Positions 8,715 to 18,203 of a DNA stretch of 57,474 nucleotides are shown here, piece after piece (position 1 is the first letter of the stretch; the number at the start of each line of letters is the position of its first letter). Source of the DNA: Candidatus Ruania gallistercoris (GTDB lineage Bacteria > Actinomycetota > Actinomycetes > Actinomycetales > Beutenbergiaceae); the NCBI GenBank assembly GCA_019116305.1, contig DXBY01000153.1, forward strand, positions 1-57,474, in the 5' to 3' direction. The notes under the pieces were generated by a model. That model worked only from the letters and a program-made list of their open reading frames with translations. It was not told the origin of the DNA and ran no database searches. The translations under genes and the position numbers were made by a program.

Positions 8715-9625
8715 GACGTCCTCCCCACGAGGCGGCGCTGGATCAGCGAGAAGATCAGGGTGATCACCAGCAGCACCACGCCGGCCGCGCTCGCGTAGCC
8801 GAAGTCGAAGTAGCCGAAGCCCTGGTCGTAGATCATGTAGGTCAACGTGTAGCTGGCGCGCACCGGGCCGCCGGAAGTCATCACGTAGATGGTGTCGAAC
8901 ACCTGGAAGGACTTCACCGTCTCCAGCACCAGCACGAAGAACAGCGCGGGTTTGAGCAGCGGCATCGTGACATTGCGGAACCGCTGCCAGGCGTTCGCGC
9001 CGTCAAGTGCGGCTGCTTCGTAGTAGTCCGCAGGGATGGCGAGCATGCCCGCCAGCAGGATGAGCATGTTGTAGCCGAAGTTCATCCACGCGCTGACCAG
9101 CGCCAGGGAGGGCAGCACCCAGAAACTGCTCTGCAACCAGTTCACCCCGCCGATCCCCACGCCGTCCAGCACCCAGTTCAGCGGGCCGTCCGGGCTGAAG
9201 ATCCACACGAAGATCAGACCGGAGAGCACCGGGGAGGTGACCACCGGCAAGAAGAAGATCGAGCGGTAGAAGGACATCCCGCGCAGCACCCGGTTGCACA
9301 GCTGCGCCATCGCCAACGAGATCGCGACGGTGAGCGGGATCGCCACGAACGCATAGACCCCGGTGGCGCGCAGCGCATTCCAGAAGATCGGGTCGGCGAA
9401 CAGCCGCTGGAAGTTCTGCAGGCCGAGCAGCTCGAACGTGCCGTTCAGCTTGTACTCACCGAGGCTGAGCATCATCCCGTACAGGGCGGGAACGATCCGG
9501 AAGATGGTGAAGAACACCACGTACGGGCCGATGAAGACGTAGGCCACCAGAGCCGCTCGGGAAGTGAGGACTCGGCGGCGGCGCGAGGGGCGGAGCTCAG
9601 GGGCGGAGGCGGAGATGGTCGCCAC
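8711..9625 (-). CDS. sugar ABC transporter permease (MalF-like)
   Basis: EAA loop YEAAALDGANAWQRFRNVTMPLLKP; 4-nt overlap with the downstream permease. Confidence 0.93.
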   Translation of the reverse strand: MATISASAPELRPSRRRRVLTSRAALVAYVFIGPYVVFFTIFRIVPALYGMMLSLGEYKLNGTFELLGLQNFQRLFADPIFWNALRATGVYAFVAIPLTVAISLAMAQLCNRVLRGMSFYRSIFFLPVVTSPVLSGLIFVWIFSPDGPLNWVLDGVGIGGVNWLQSSFWVLPSLALVSAWMNFGYNMLILLAGMLAIPADYYEAAALDGANAWQRFRNVTMPLLKPALFFVLVLETVKSFQVFDTIYVMTSGGPVRASYTLTYMIYDQGFGYFDFGYASAAGVVLLVITLIFSLIQRRLVGRTS

Positions 9626-9709
9626 GTTGTCTACTTTCTCGACGTGATTACGGGCTCGAGGGGCGCACCCGGGGCGGACTCGCCCCAGGTGCGCCCCTCG
9701 ACGGTCTGC

Positions 9710-10966
9710 TCAGCCTCGTTCCAGCAAGGCGTTGACCTCTTGCTCAGCAGCGTCGAGCGCAGCCTGAGGATCGTTCCCGTTCACCAGGACGGACTGGATG
9801 TGCGGGCGGATGGTGTCGATGATCTGCCGTGCCTGCGGGTGCATGATCCCGACCCGGACCTGGTCGAGGTAGTCCATCCCCTGTGCAGTCTGCGGGTCAT
9901 CCTCAAACAGGTCGTCGATCGACTCCCGCGGGGGCAGGTACCCGGTGTCGGCGAGGAAGTCCCGCTGGAAGTCCTCATCGCTGAGGAAGCGCACCCACGC
10001 CCGGGCGGCCTCCGGGTTCTCCGTGGTGTTGAAGATCGACCAGGCACCCACGGAACCGCCGGCCACCTGCTCGACGTTCTGCAGCGGCGGGACCACCTCG
10101 ATGATGTCCGGGTCGACCAGCTCCCGGGTCTGGGTGAGGTTGCCGCCCATCACGTAGCCGACCTCACCCTGGCCGACGGCAGTCTGCTCGAAGGGCTCCA
10201 TCACGGTCAGCGGCTGCTGCGGGACCCACTCCTCCTGCACCATCTCCTGGATCAGCTCCAGGGCCTCCAGGCCTTCCGGGCTGTTGAACGCGGCGGCGGA
10301 CATGTCCTCGGTGAGGACCTCGCCGCCGGCCTGCCAGAGGAACATGTAGAAGGTGTGGTTCAGCGTGGAGGTACCGGAGTACTCGGTCGCGTAGTAGCCC
10401 GCGTCCACGAACTTCGGGGCCGCCTCGCGGAACTCGTCCCAGGTGGTCGGGCACTCCGCATCGGCGGCTTCCAGGGCCTCGGTGTTGCAGTAGGAGGTCA
10501 TCATCTGCATCAGCACCGGTGCGCCGTAGAGGGTGTCCTCCCACGTGTTCGCCTCCAGGGAGGAGTCGTAGAAGTCGTCCCAGTCATCGCGCAGATCGTC
10601 CAGCGGCATGAGCATCTCTTCTTCGGCCCACTGGGGGATGAAGTCCGGGTTGAAGTAGATGACATCGGGCGCGTTCTGCCCGGCCACAGCCGTGACGATC
10701 GCGTCCTCGCGGTTGCTGAACGACTGCGGGACCAGCTCGATGTTGACGTTCGGGTACTCCTCGTTGAACGCCTCGACGTGCGGCTGCCACCAGTCGGTGG
10801 TCTCGGAGACGCCGACCGGGTAGAACCAGAAGGTGACGTCGCCGGAGACGTCCTCCGGGTTCTCGGGTTCACCGCCCGACCCGTCGTCGCCTCCGCCGCA
10901 GGCGGCAACCAGCACCATCGCCGCGGCTGCCATACCGGTGACCTTGGCTACCGTTGTGCGCTTCAT
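9710..10966 (-). CDS. extracellular sugar-binding lipoprotein (family 1 SBP)
   Basis: Lipobox LVAAC, WxxHVEAFNEEYPNV and PDVIYFNPDFIPQWAEEEMLMPLDD typical of family 1 SBPs. Confidence 0.93.
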   Translation of the reverse strand: MKRTTVAKVTGMAAAAMVLVAACGGGDDGSGGEPENPEDVSGDVTFWFYPVGVSETTDWWQPHVEAFNEEYPNVNIELVPQSFSNREDAIVTAVAGQNAPDVIYFNPDFIPQWAEEEMLMPLDDLRDDWDDFYDSSLEANTWEDTLYGAPVLMQMMTSYCNTEALEAADAECPTTWDEFREAAPKFVDAGYYATEYSGTSTLNHTFYMFLWQAGGEVLTEDMSAAAFNSPEGLEALELIQEMVQEEWVPQQPLTVMEPFEQTAVGQGEVGYVMGGNLTQTRELVDPDIIEVVPPLQNVEQVAGGSVGAWSIFNTTENPEAARAWVRFLSDEDFQRDFLADTGYLPPRESIDDLFEDDPQTAQGMDYLDQVRVGIMHPQARQIIDTIRPHIQSVLVNGNDPQAALDAAEQEVNALLERG

Positions 10967-11005
10967 GCGCCCTCCCAGTCAGTCCTCGTCTTTGAACACC
11001 ACAGT

Positions 11006-11019
11006 TGCAAGCGGTTGCA
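11006..11019. promoter_or_regulatory. LacI-family operator (site 2) upstream of ABC importer operon
   Basis: TGCAAGCGGTTGCA; core identical to site 4. Confidence 0.75.
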
Positions 11020-11023
11020 GGAA

Positions 11024-11052
11024 CGCTAACGAAGCCGTCGTCTGGATGTCAA
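11024..11052 (-). promoter_or_regulatory. Putative sigma70 promoter for SBP/permease operon
   Basis: On minus strand: TTGACA (11052-11047), 17-nt spacer, TTAGCG (11029-11024), operator immediately downstream. Confidence 0.55.
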
Positions 11053-11128
11053 GACAGCGCAAGGGGCGCTGAGGTAACGTTCTGGTCTCGGCGCAGGCGG
11101 CGGCTCGCTGAGCCGCACCCCGCCGCGG

Positions 11129-11142
11129 ATGCAACCGGTGGC
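11129..11142. promoter_or_regulatory. LacI operator half-site upstream of the lacI-like gene
   Basis: ATGCAACCGGTGGC retains a full TGCAACC half; second arm degenerate. Confidence 0.3.
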
Positions 11143-11233
11143 TTCAATCGGTACCGCGTGGCGGGCCGGATGTGTCACCCTTGGATCCCGGCTGCACGGG
11201 GACTGCAGCGGGCTCCTCCGGAAGGACAGGGTG

Positions 11234-12211
11234 ATGACGCGAGCCACGATCTACTCGATCGCCGCAGAGCTCGGAATCTCGGCGTCGACGGTCTCGCGCG
11301 CGTTCTCGCGGCCCGATCTGGTGCGGGACTCGGTGCGGCAACGCATCCTCGACGCCGCGGACCAGATCGGTTATCAGCCGAGCCGGGCGGCCCGCAGCGT
11401 GGCCACCGGGCGCACCGGCCTGATCGGCCTGCTCGTGCCGGACATCACCAACCCGTTCGTCCCGCCGCTGGTGCGGGCGATCGAGATGGCGGCAGCCGAG
11501 CGGCAGGCGGGTGTGCTGCTCGTGGATGCCCGGGCGAACGGCGATGCGGAGCCGGGTCTGGTGGTCCAGCTCAAGGCGCAGGTGGATGGTCTAGTGATCG
11601 TCTCCCCGCGTTCCGGAGCCAGTGCGCTGAGCGGGGCGCTCGGTGCCACGCCCGCGGTGATCGTGAACCGCGTGATGCGCGGGATGGCCAGCGTGGTCTG
11701 CGACAACACGGCGGCGATTGGGCAGGCGGTGCAGGCGCTGGTAGCCGACGGGCACGAGCGGCTCGCCTTGTTGCGCGGCCCCGCCGATGCCTGGGCTGCC
11801 AAGCGCCGGACCGAGGCGTTCCGCCGCGCTGCGGCAGGTGCTGGGGTGGAGCTGGCCGAGCACGGGCCGTTCGAGGCTCAGTTCGAGGACGGGCGCACAG
11901 CGGCCGAGGCCGTGGCTGCCTCCGGCGCGACGGCGGTGCTCGCGTTCGACGACCTGATGGCCTCCGGGGTGATCGCGGGTCTGACCGACGCCGGGTTGCG
12001 GGTGCCGCACGATGTCAGCGTGCTCGGCTGTGACGACGTGCTCCTCGCTCGGACGATGACGCCGACGCTGAGCACGATCAGTGCCCCGATCGATGGTCTG
12101 GGCGAGCGGGCCCTGGTGTTGCTGGGCGAGGTGATGGCCGGAGGGGATGTGCGCCAGGAGCGGCTGGAGGGCACGCTGGCGTTGCGGGGGACCACGGCGG
12201 AAGCGCGCTGA
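11234..12211 (+). CDS. LacI family transcriptional regulator
   Basis: N-terminal HTH TIYSIAAELGISASTVSRAFSRPDLV, then periplasmic-binding-like sensor domain (GLLVPDITNPF). Confidence 0.95.
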   Translation: MTRATIYSIAAELGISASTVSRAFSRPDLVRDSVRQRILDAADQIGYQPSRAARSVATGRTGLIGLLVPDITNPFVPPLVRAIEMAAAERQAGVLLVDARANGDAEPGLVVQLKAQVDGLVIVSPRSGASALSGALGATPAVIVNRVMRGMASVVCDNTAAIGQAVQALVADGHERLALLRGPADAWAAKRRTEAFRRAAAGAGVELAEHGPFEAQFEDGRTAAEAVAASGATAVLAFDDLMASGVIAGLTDAGLRVPHDVSVLGCDDVLLARTMTPTLSTISAPIDGLGERALVLLGEVMAGGDVRQERLEGTLALRGTTAEAR

Positions 12212-12270
12212 GTCCGGCCGGCCCCGCGCTGTGCCGGGCTGCCGCCGAACGGGGCCGGCCAGACGCTTCG

Positions 12271-12299
12271 TTGACCGCACCGGCGGGCGCTGCTAAGTT
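12271..12299 (+). promoter_or_regulatory. Putative sigma70 promoter of the 12380-18203 operon
   Basis: TTGACC (12271-12276), 17-nt spacer, TAAGTT (12294-12299). Confidence 0.6.
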
Positions 12300-12317
12300 G
12301 TAGCAACCGGTTGCAAC
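12300..12317. promoter_or_regulatory. LacI-family operator (site 3)
   Basis: GTAGCAACCGGTTGCAAC palindrome immediately after the -10 hexamer. Confidence 0.75.
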
Positions 12318-12379
12318 GAAGCGATGTGCGTGCCGCGCTGGCCGCCTGCGTCCGGCCGGGTTGACGAACGGAGAAGCGC

Positions 12380-14887
12380 ATGGCTGCGGTGACACGAGCG
12401 GGAAGCGGCCGACGCCTGCTGGTGGCCCTCGCCGCAGTTCTTGGCATCGTCCTGGCGGCCCAGGCAGTGCCCGGCGGCGCACGGGCCGAGGCACCGGAGG
12501 ATCCCCTCGGGCCGGTGAACGGCGGCTTCGAGGAACCGGTCGGAGACGAGGGCATCCCGGGCTGGCAGAGCCGTGGCGGCGAACTCGGCAGCGCAGCCGT
12601 GGTCAGCGACCCGGTGTTCGCCGGGTCTCAGAGCCTGCGGCTGGACGACCCGGCCGACGATGCGGCCTTCGGCCTGATGAGTACGCCGATGCCGGTCCAG
12701 GCCGAGCACACCTACCGGCTGTCGATGCAGACGTACGTCGAACGTGGCACGCCCACGGTGTACGTGTACTTCTACGATGCCGAGGGCACCGAGCTCGAGG
12801 CTCGCTCCGAGCACTTCGAGGACGCACCGACCGGCCAGTGGGCGCCCGCGACCCTGGATGTGACCGTGCCCGAGGGGGCCAGCAGCGCCGCCGTCTACCT
12901 GTACTCGACCATCGGCCGGGTCTCCACCTACTACGTCGACGACGTCGGTCTCAGCCACGTTCGCGCACCGATCGAGGTCGAGGAGCTCGGAGTCGCTTTC
13001 TACAGTCCGAACGTGCGCCTTGCCGCCACGGACGTGCTGGCCGACGGCACCCGGGTCGGGTACCTGTTCTCCGACGGTCAGCCGGTCAGCCTCACCATGG
13101 TCGACCTGAGCACCGGCGAGATCCTGGACACCCACGACTTCGAGGGCTACTCGATCGGCGCCTCGATCGTGGTGGCTGACGACGACCGCGTCTACCTCAG
13201 TGTCCGCGGCCCCAACGACGGCACGTTGTGGCGTTACGACCCCGCCTCAGGAGCCCTCGACCGGCTGGCCGGCCGGATCGTCGGGGAAGCGATGCTGCGT
13301 AGTCTGGTGATCGAGGACGGGATCCTGTACGGCAGCACCTATCCGAACGCCAAGGTCTTCTCCTACGACCTGGCCACCGAGCAGGTCCGCGACTACGGCA
13401 GTGTGGTCGAGGACGGTTCCTACGCCTGGGGCTTCGACATGATCGACGGCGAGCTCTGGGTGGGCACCGGCGCCGTACCGCACCTGATGCGGCTCGACCC
13501 GGACACCGGAGAGGTCACCGAGCTCCCGCTGCCTGACGAGGTCGCTGAGAGTGCCGACTTCATCACCCGAGTGGAGCAGCTCGGTGACAAGGTGCTGGTG
13601 AGCTACTCCCCGGCAGGAAGCAGGAACACAGCGATCTACGACCTGGCCACCGAGCAGTGGCAGGACGGCATCGACAGGGTTTCCGGCCCGTGGACCTCGC
13701 CGTCAGGCGACGGCACCGTGTACTACGTCGACGGCGACACGGTCAGCGGCATCGAGCTGGAGAGCGGCGCGGAGGTCAGCATCGACTGGGCCGGCAGCGG
13801 CATCGCCGACGAACTCGATGGCACCACCGAGCTCGCCCTCCTCGACGAAGGGCTCCAGGACGCACCGGGCCCGACGCTGGTCGGCATCAGGTCCGACGGC
13901 AGCATCTGGCATTACCAGCTGGCCGTAGGTGTCGGTGACGTTCTCGAGATCGCGCTGCGCGGCGCGCCGGCGACGGTGCACTCGGTGGGCACTGGCGCCG
14001 ACGGCGACATCTACTACGGCGCCTACCTCAGCGCCGGAGTGATGGCACGGGTGGACGTGCAGAGCAGAACCCTGGAACAGATCACCGGCCCCACCCAGGC
14101 GGACAGCATCACTGCTGCGCGCGGCGGACGCACCGTGATCGCCACGTACCCGGGCGCCGAGTTCTACGCCGCCCGCAGCGACCAGCCGTGGAACTGGGGG
14201 AACAACCCGCAGCACGTGTTCAGCCTGGGGCGCGATGCGAACGGTCAGGACCGGCCGCTCTCCATGGTGGCAGCCGGTCCGTGGGTAGCCGCAGCCACCA
14301 TCCCGAACTACGGTGAGCTCGGCGGTGCCCTGACCATGTTCCACCCGGTCACCGGCCGCCACGAGGTGCACCGCAACATCGTGCCGGACCAGAGCGTGAC
14401 GGTGCTGGCCCACCGCGACCGGGTGGTCTACGGCGGCACCAGCATCTACGGCGGACTGTCGTCCACCCCGACCCAGGATGAAGCTGAGCTGTTCGCCTGG
14501 GACTACCGGCGTGATCGCCTGATCGCCAGCGAGGTGGTGGTGCCCGGGGCCGAGGTGATCCACGCCCTGGCCTTCGACGCCGACGGGGATCTGTGGGGTC
14601 TGGCGGACAACGGGGTGTTCTTCGAGTACGACGTCTCCGCCGGAGAGGTGCTGCGCACAGTGTCCACCTCGGCCACTGTGAACAACGACTGGGGCCGGCT
14701 CAGCGAGTTCTTCCTGTACCCGGACGGGACGTTCTACGGCGACGCCGGAGGACAGCTGTTCCACCTCGATCCCGAGACCGAGGAATTCACCACCCTGATC
14801 GCTGACGATGCCTACCACTCGGCGCTCGCCTCGGACGGGTCGATCTACTTCTCCGACCGGACCAGCATCTACCGCTACCAGCCATGA
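12380..14887 (+). CDS. secreted beta-propeller-like protein with N-terminal CBM4/9-like domain; paralogue of the 5077 protein
   Basis: Signal peptide; NGGFEEPVGDEGIPGWQSRGG start typical of CBM-like jelly rolls; shares YGSTYPNAKVFSYDLAT, IPNYGELGGALTMF, VPDQSV and YGGTSIYGGLSS motifs with the 5077 protein. Confidence 0.75.
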   Translation: MAAVTRAGSGRRLLVALAAVLGIVLAAQAVPGGARAEAPEDPLGPVNGGFEEPVGDEGIPGWQSRGGELGSAAVVSDPVFAGSQSLRLDDPADDAAFGLMSTPMPVQAEHTYRLSMQTYVERGTPTVYVYFYDAEGTELEARSEHFEDAPTGQWAPATLDVTVPEGASSAAVYLYSTIGRVSTYYVDDVGLSHVRAPIEVEELGVAFYSPNVRLAATDVLADGTRVGYLFSDGQPVSLTMVDLSTGEILDTHDFEGYSIGASIVVADDDRVYLSVRGPNDGTLWRYDPASGALDRLAGRIVGEAMLRSLVIEDGILYGSTYPNAKVFSYDLATEQVRDYGSVVEDGSYAWGFDMIDGELWVGTGAVPHLMRLDPDTGEVTELPLPDEVAESADFITRVEQLGDKVLVSYSPAGSRNTAIYDLATEQWQDGIDRVSGPWTSPSGDGTVYYVDGDTVSGIELESGAEVSIDWAGSGIADELDGTTELALLDEGLQDAPGPTLVGIRSDGSIWHYQLAVGVGDVLEIALRGAPATVHSVGTGADGDIYYGAYLSAGVMARVDVQSRTLEQITGPTQADSITAARGGRTVIATYPGAEFYAARSDQPWNWGNNPQHVFSLGRDANGQDRPLSMVAAGPWVAAATIPNYGELGGALTMFHPVTGRHEVHRNIVPDQSVTVLAHRDRVVYGGTSIYGGLSSTPTQDEAELFAWDYRRDRLIASEVVVPGAEVIHALAFDADGDLWGLADNGVFFEYDVSAGEVLRTVSTSATVNNDWGRLSEFFLYPDGTFYGDAGGQLFHLDPETEEFTTLIADDAYHSALASDGSIYFSDRTSIYRYQP

Positions 14888-15906
14888 CAGAAAAGGAGCA
14901 GGCCACGGTGACCCACCCGCGCGCCTTCGTCGCCATCCGCCCGGAGGAATTTGACCGGCTCTTCGACGCGGCCACCGCCGCGGAGCTCGAGCGCCTGACG
15001 AGTCTCGACCGTGCGGTCGGTGCCGGCAAGGTCGAGCTGCCGGAGGACGTCGCCGACCGCTACGACGTGCTGATCACCTCCTGGAGCACCCAGCGCTTCC
15101 CGCCTGAGCAGCTCCAGGGAGACCGGCTCCAGCTGGCTGTGCACGCGGCCGGCTCGGTGCGCGGCCTGTTCTCCCGGGACTCCCTCGGCGGCCGCCTCCG
15201 GCTCGCCCAGGGCGGAGCGGATGCGATGGCAGTGGCGGTCGCCGAGCTGTCCGTGACCTTGGCACTGGTGCTACTGCGTAACGTGCACACCCACGACCGT
15301 GGCCTGCAGACCACCCGGGACTGGGTCGCCGGCGGGCGGGGGATGCTCGGGCGGTCCGTGCACGAGCAGCGGGTGGGCATCGTGGGCCTGTCCCGAGTGG
15401 GCCGCTCCGCCGCCCGGATGATGGCCGGACTGGGCGTGACGCGAATGAGCGCCTACGACCCCTACGCCGCACCGGAGAGCGCCCCCGGGATCGCACTGGT
15501 CGACCTCGACGAGCTCTGCCGCACCAGCGACGTGCTGCTCGTCTGCGCACCGGTCACCGCCGAGACACGCGGCCTGCTCGGCGCCGAGCAGTTCGCCGCC
15601 CTGCCCGACGGTGCGGTGCTGATCAACGCCGGCCGGTCGGCGGTCACTGACGAAGCCGCCCTGGTCCAGGAGCTGCTCACCGGGCGGATCAGCGCCGGCC
15701 TGGACGTGTTCGACACCGAACCGCTGCCTACCGACAGCCCGCTCTTCGGCCGGGACAACGTGGTGCTCACCCCGCACGTGGCCGGGGGCACCACCTGGTC
15801 GCGACACGAGCAGGGACGCGTCGTCGTCGCCGAGGTGGGCAGGTTCCTACGGGGCGAGCGGCTGGCCCATGAGGTGACCACGGCGAACTACGACCAGCTC
15901 GCCTGA
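14884..15906 (+). CDS. D-isomer-specific 2-hydroxyacid dehydrogenase family protein
   Basis: GIVGLSRVGRSAARMM NAD-binding motif, LINAGRSAVTDEAAL, GLDVFDTEPLP, LTPHVAG; ATGA overlap with preceding gene. Confidence 0.92.
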   Translation: MTEKEQATVTHPRAFVAIRPEEFDRLFDAATAAELERLTSLDRAVGAGKVELPEDVADRYDVLITSWSTQRFPPEQLQGDRLQLAVHAAGSVRGLFSRDSLGGRLRLAQGGADAMAVAVAELSVTLALVLLRNVHTHDRGLQTTRDWVAGGRGMLGRSVHEQRVGIVGLSRVGRSAARMMAGLGVTRMSAYDPYAAPESAPGIALVDLDELCRTSDVLLVCAPVTAETRGLLGAEQFAALPDGAVLINAGRSAVTDEAALVQELLTGRISAGLDVFDTEPLPTDSPLFGRDNVVLTPHVAGGTTWSRHEQGRVVVAEVGRFLRGERLAHEVTTANYDQLA

Positions 15907-15921
15907 CCGGTCCGGTGATGT

Positions 15922-17259
15922 ATGCGTAAGTCTGATGTCCAGGTGCTCAGCGCCGCGGCGTCCTTCCGCCCGATCCGGCTGGACCAACCGCTCTCGATCA
16001 GCGGCCGGGAGATCTCCTCGTTCAGCATGGCCGTGGTCGAGGTCCGCGTGGTCGATCGCACCGGCACCCCTGGCCGCGGCCTGGGCACGACCATGCTCTC
16101 GGTGCCATGGGCCTGGCCGGTGGCCGACATCGGCCTGGACGAACGAGACCGCGCGCTGCGTGAGCTCACCGAGGAGCTGGCCGACGCCCTCGTGCAGACC
16201 GGGCCTGGCGACCCGATCACGCTCTGGCGGGGGCTCTACTCCGGGCTGGACGAGCGGCTCGGCAGGTTGGCCGAGCGATACCGGGTGCCGCACATCCCGC
16301 GGCTGGCTGGACTGCTCGCCCTGGGTGCGGTGGACAGTGCCGTGCACGATGCGTGGGCCGCTGCCGCCGGTCGCCCGGCGAGCACGATGTATGACGCCGC
16401 GCACCTGACCGACGACCTCGGCTGGCTCGACCCCGCACTCGCCGGCCACTATCCGGGTGACTTCCTCACCACGCCACGGCGGCGGCTACCGGTCCAGCAC
16501 GTGGTGGGTGTGAGTGACCCGCTCACCGTGGCCGAGGCCGACGACGGCGGACGTGCGTTGACCGAGTGGCTGCGCACCGAGGGGGTGCGCTCGCTGAAGG
16601 TCAAGCTGAGTGGGCAGCGCCCGGAGCAGGATGCCCGCCGGGTGGTGGACATCACCAGGCTCGCCCAGGCCGAGGTGGGCCCGGTGGAGGTGGCACTGGA
16701 CCCGAACGAGGGCTGCGCAGGCGCGGAGGACGTGCTCCGGCTCCTCGAGGAGATCGAGCGGATCGCACCCGAGGTGATGCCGGCGCTGCAGTACCTGGAG
16801 CAGCCGGTCCCGCGGGACGCACCGGCCGAACCGGCGGCGATGACGCGTCTGGGTAAGCGGCTGCCGGTGCTGCTGGACGAAGGTTTCGCCGACCTGTCCT
16901 TGCTGCCCCGGCTGCGCGAGCTGGGCTGGTCCGGTGTGGTGGTCAAGGCTGCCAAGGGGCACAGCCTCGCGCTGCTCACCCATGCCTACGCCCGGGCCCA
17001 CGGGCTCTGGGTGGTGGTCCAGGACCTGACGGCGGTCTCCTGGGCGCTGGTGCACTCGGCGCGGCTGGTGAGCACCTTCGACCTGTCATCGGTGCACCTG
17101 GAGTACAACAGCCGGCAGTACGCCCCGGGCGCGGCCCGCGAGCTGCTGGCCGACCTTCCCGAGCTCATCCGGGTCCGCGGCGGGCGGGTGCAGCTACCCG
17201 CACCTGCAGCCAGTGGCCTCTACGAGCTGGCGTCCAGCACAGCAGAGGAGACCGAATGA
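15922..17259 (+). CDS. enolase superfamily (mandelate racemase/muconate lactonizing-like) protein
   Basis: KVKLSG, VALDPNEGC, YLEQPVP, LLDEGF and VVKAAKG motifs. Confidence 0.8.
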   Translation: MRKSDVQVLSAAASFRPIRLDQPLSISGREISSFSMAVVEVRVVDRTGTPGRGLGTTMLSVPWAWPVADIGLDERDRALRELTEELADALVQTGPGDPITLWRGLYSGLDERLGRLAERYRVPHIPRLAGLLALGAVDSAVHDAWAAAAGRPASTMYDAAHLTDDLGWLDPALAGHYPGDFLTTPRRRLPVQHVVGVSDPLTVAEADDGGRALTEWLRTEGVRSLKVKLSGQRPEQDARRVVDITRLAQAEVGPVEVALDPNEGCAGAEDVLRLLEEIERIAPEVMPALQYLEQPVPRDAPAEPAAMTRLGKRLPVLLDEGFADLSLLPRLRELGWSGVVVKAAKGHSLALLTHAYARAHGLWVVVQDLTAVSWALVHSARLVSTFDLSSVHLEYNSRQYAPGAARELLADLPELIRVRGGRVQLPAPAASGLYELASSTAEETE

Positions 17260-18203
17260 CCAGCGACGCTCGCAGCGTCCGGGTGCAGTGGTGGCGCGAC
17301 TGGCTCGGTGCCGAACGGGACCCGCGCGGCACCTGGTCCCTGCACCCACGCCCGGACAATCCGGAAGGCTGGCAGGACGCCGACCTCGTGCTGCACTCCT
17401 ACGGCACCGACCTCGGGGCCCGCCTGCTGCGCCCCGTCCCGACGGGGCGGCAACAGCGCAGCCCAGTGGTGATCGTGCCGTTCTACGAGACCGCCACCCT
17501 CGTGGGTGAACCCTGCCTGCGCACTGCGCAGCGGCCACCGGACCGGCCCACCCAGGCCTACGCCGTCGAGCTGGCCCGCCGAGGTGTGGCGGCCCTGGCC
17601 GTGCCCTGGTGGTTCGAGCAGATGGCGGCCGGCTCGCCCGCCCGCAACCTCGCCGAGCGCTACGGTCCACCTGCAGCGGCCCACGCCGCCGCTCAGGACC
17701 GGACCGCACTGGGCCGCAGCATCGCCGACCTGTTCCTGGCCGTGGACGCGCTGCTGGACCAGGACTGGGTGGACCCGGAGCGGATCGGGGTACACGGGCA
17801 CTCCCTGGGCGGCAAGCTCGCGCTGCACCTGGCCGCGCTGGACGATCGGGTGGCGGCCGGCGTCGCCCATGAACCGGGTCTGGGTCTGCAGCACTCGAAC
17901 TGGGACGCTCCCTGGTACCTGGGCACGCACCTGCCCGAGGAGGTCGACCACGACGAACTGCTCGGCCTGGTGGCGCCGCGCCCGTTCCTGATCGGCGCTG
18001 GGGGTGACTCCGACGGCGAGCACAACGCCGACCTTGTCCGCCGCGCCGCTGACTGGTGGCCCGCCGGTCAGGGACCCCAGGTGCTCCGGCACGAGCACGG
18101 GCACCCGCTGACCGAGGAGGTGCTCTCGCGCACGATCAGCTGGCTGGCCGAGGCACTCCAGCGGCCGGATGCGTCTCGGCCCCCAGCTCCACCAGCTGCA
18201 TGA
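17256..18203 (+). CDS. alpha/beta hydrolase (dienelactone hydrolase/acetyl xylan esterase-like)
   Basis: GVHGHSLGGKLALHLAALD nucleophile-elbow; ATGA overlap with preceding gene. Confidence 0.75.
   Translation: MTSDARSVRVQWWRDWLGAERDPRGTWSLHPRPDNPEGWQDADLVLHSYGTDLGARLLRPVPTGRQQRSPVVIVPFYETATLVGEPCLRTAQRPPDRPTQAYAVELARRGVAALAVPWWFEQMAAGSPARNLAERYGPPAAAHAAAQDRTALGRSIADLFLAVDALLDQDWVDPERIGVHGHSLGGKLALHLAALDDRVAAGVAHEPGLGLQHSNWDAPWYLGTHLPEEVDHDELLGLVAPRPFLIGAGGDSDGEHNADLVRRAADWWPAGQGPQVLRHEHGHPLTEEVLSRTISWLAEALQRPDASRPPAPPAA

Noticed and set aside
9644-11029. 461-aa + strand ORF antisense to the SBP gene
   Set aside because: Composition (Val/Gly/Arg/His-rich) is the reverse complement of a clear SBP; no start context or domain.
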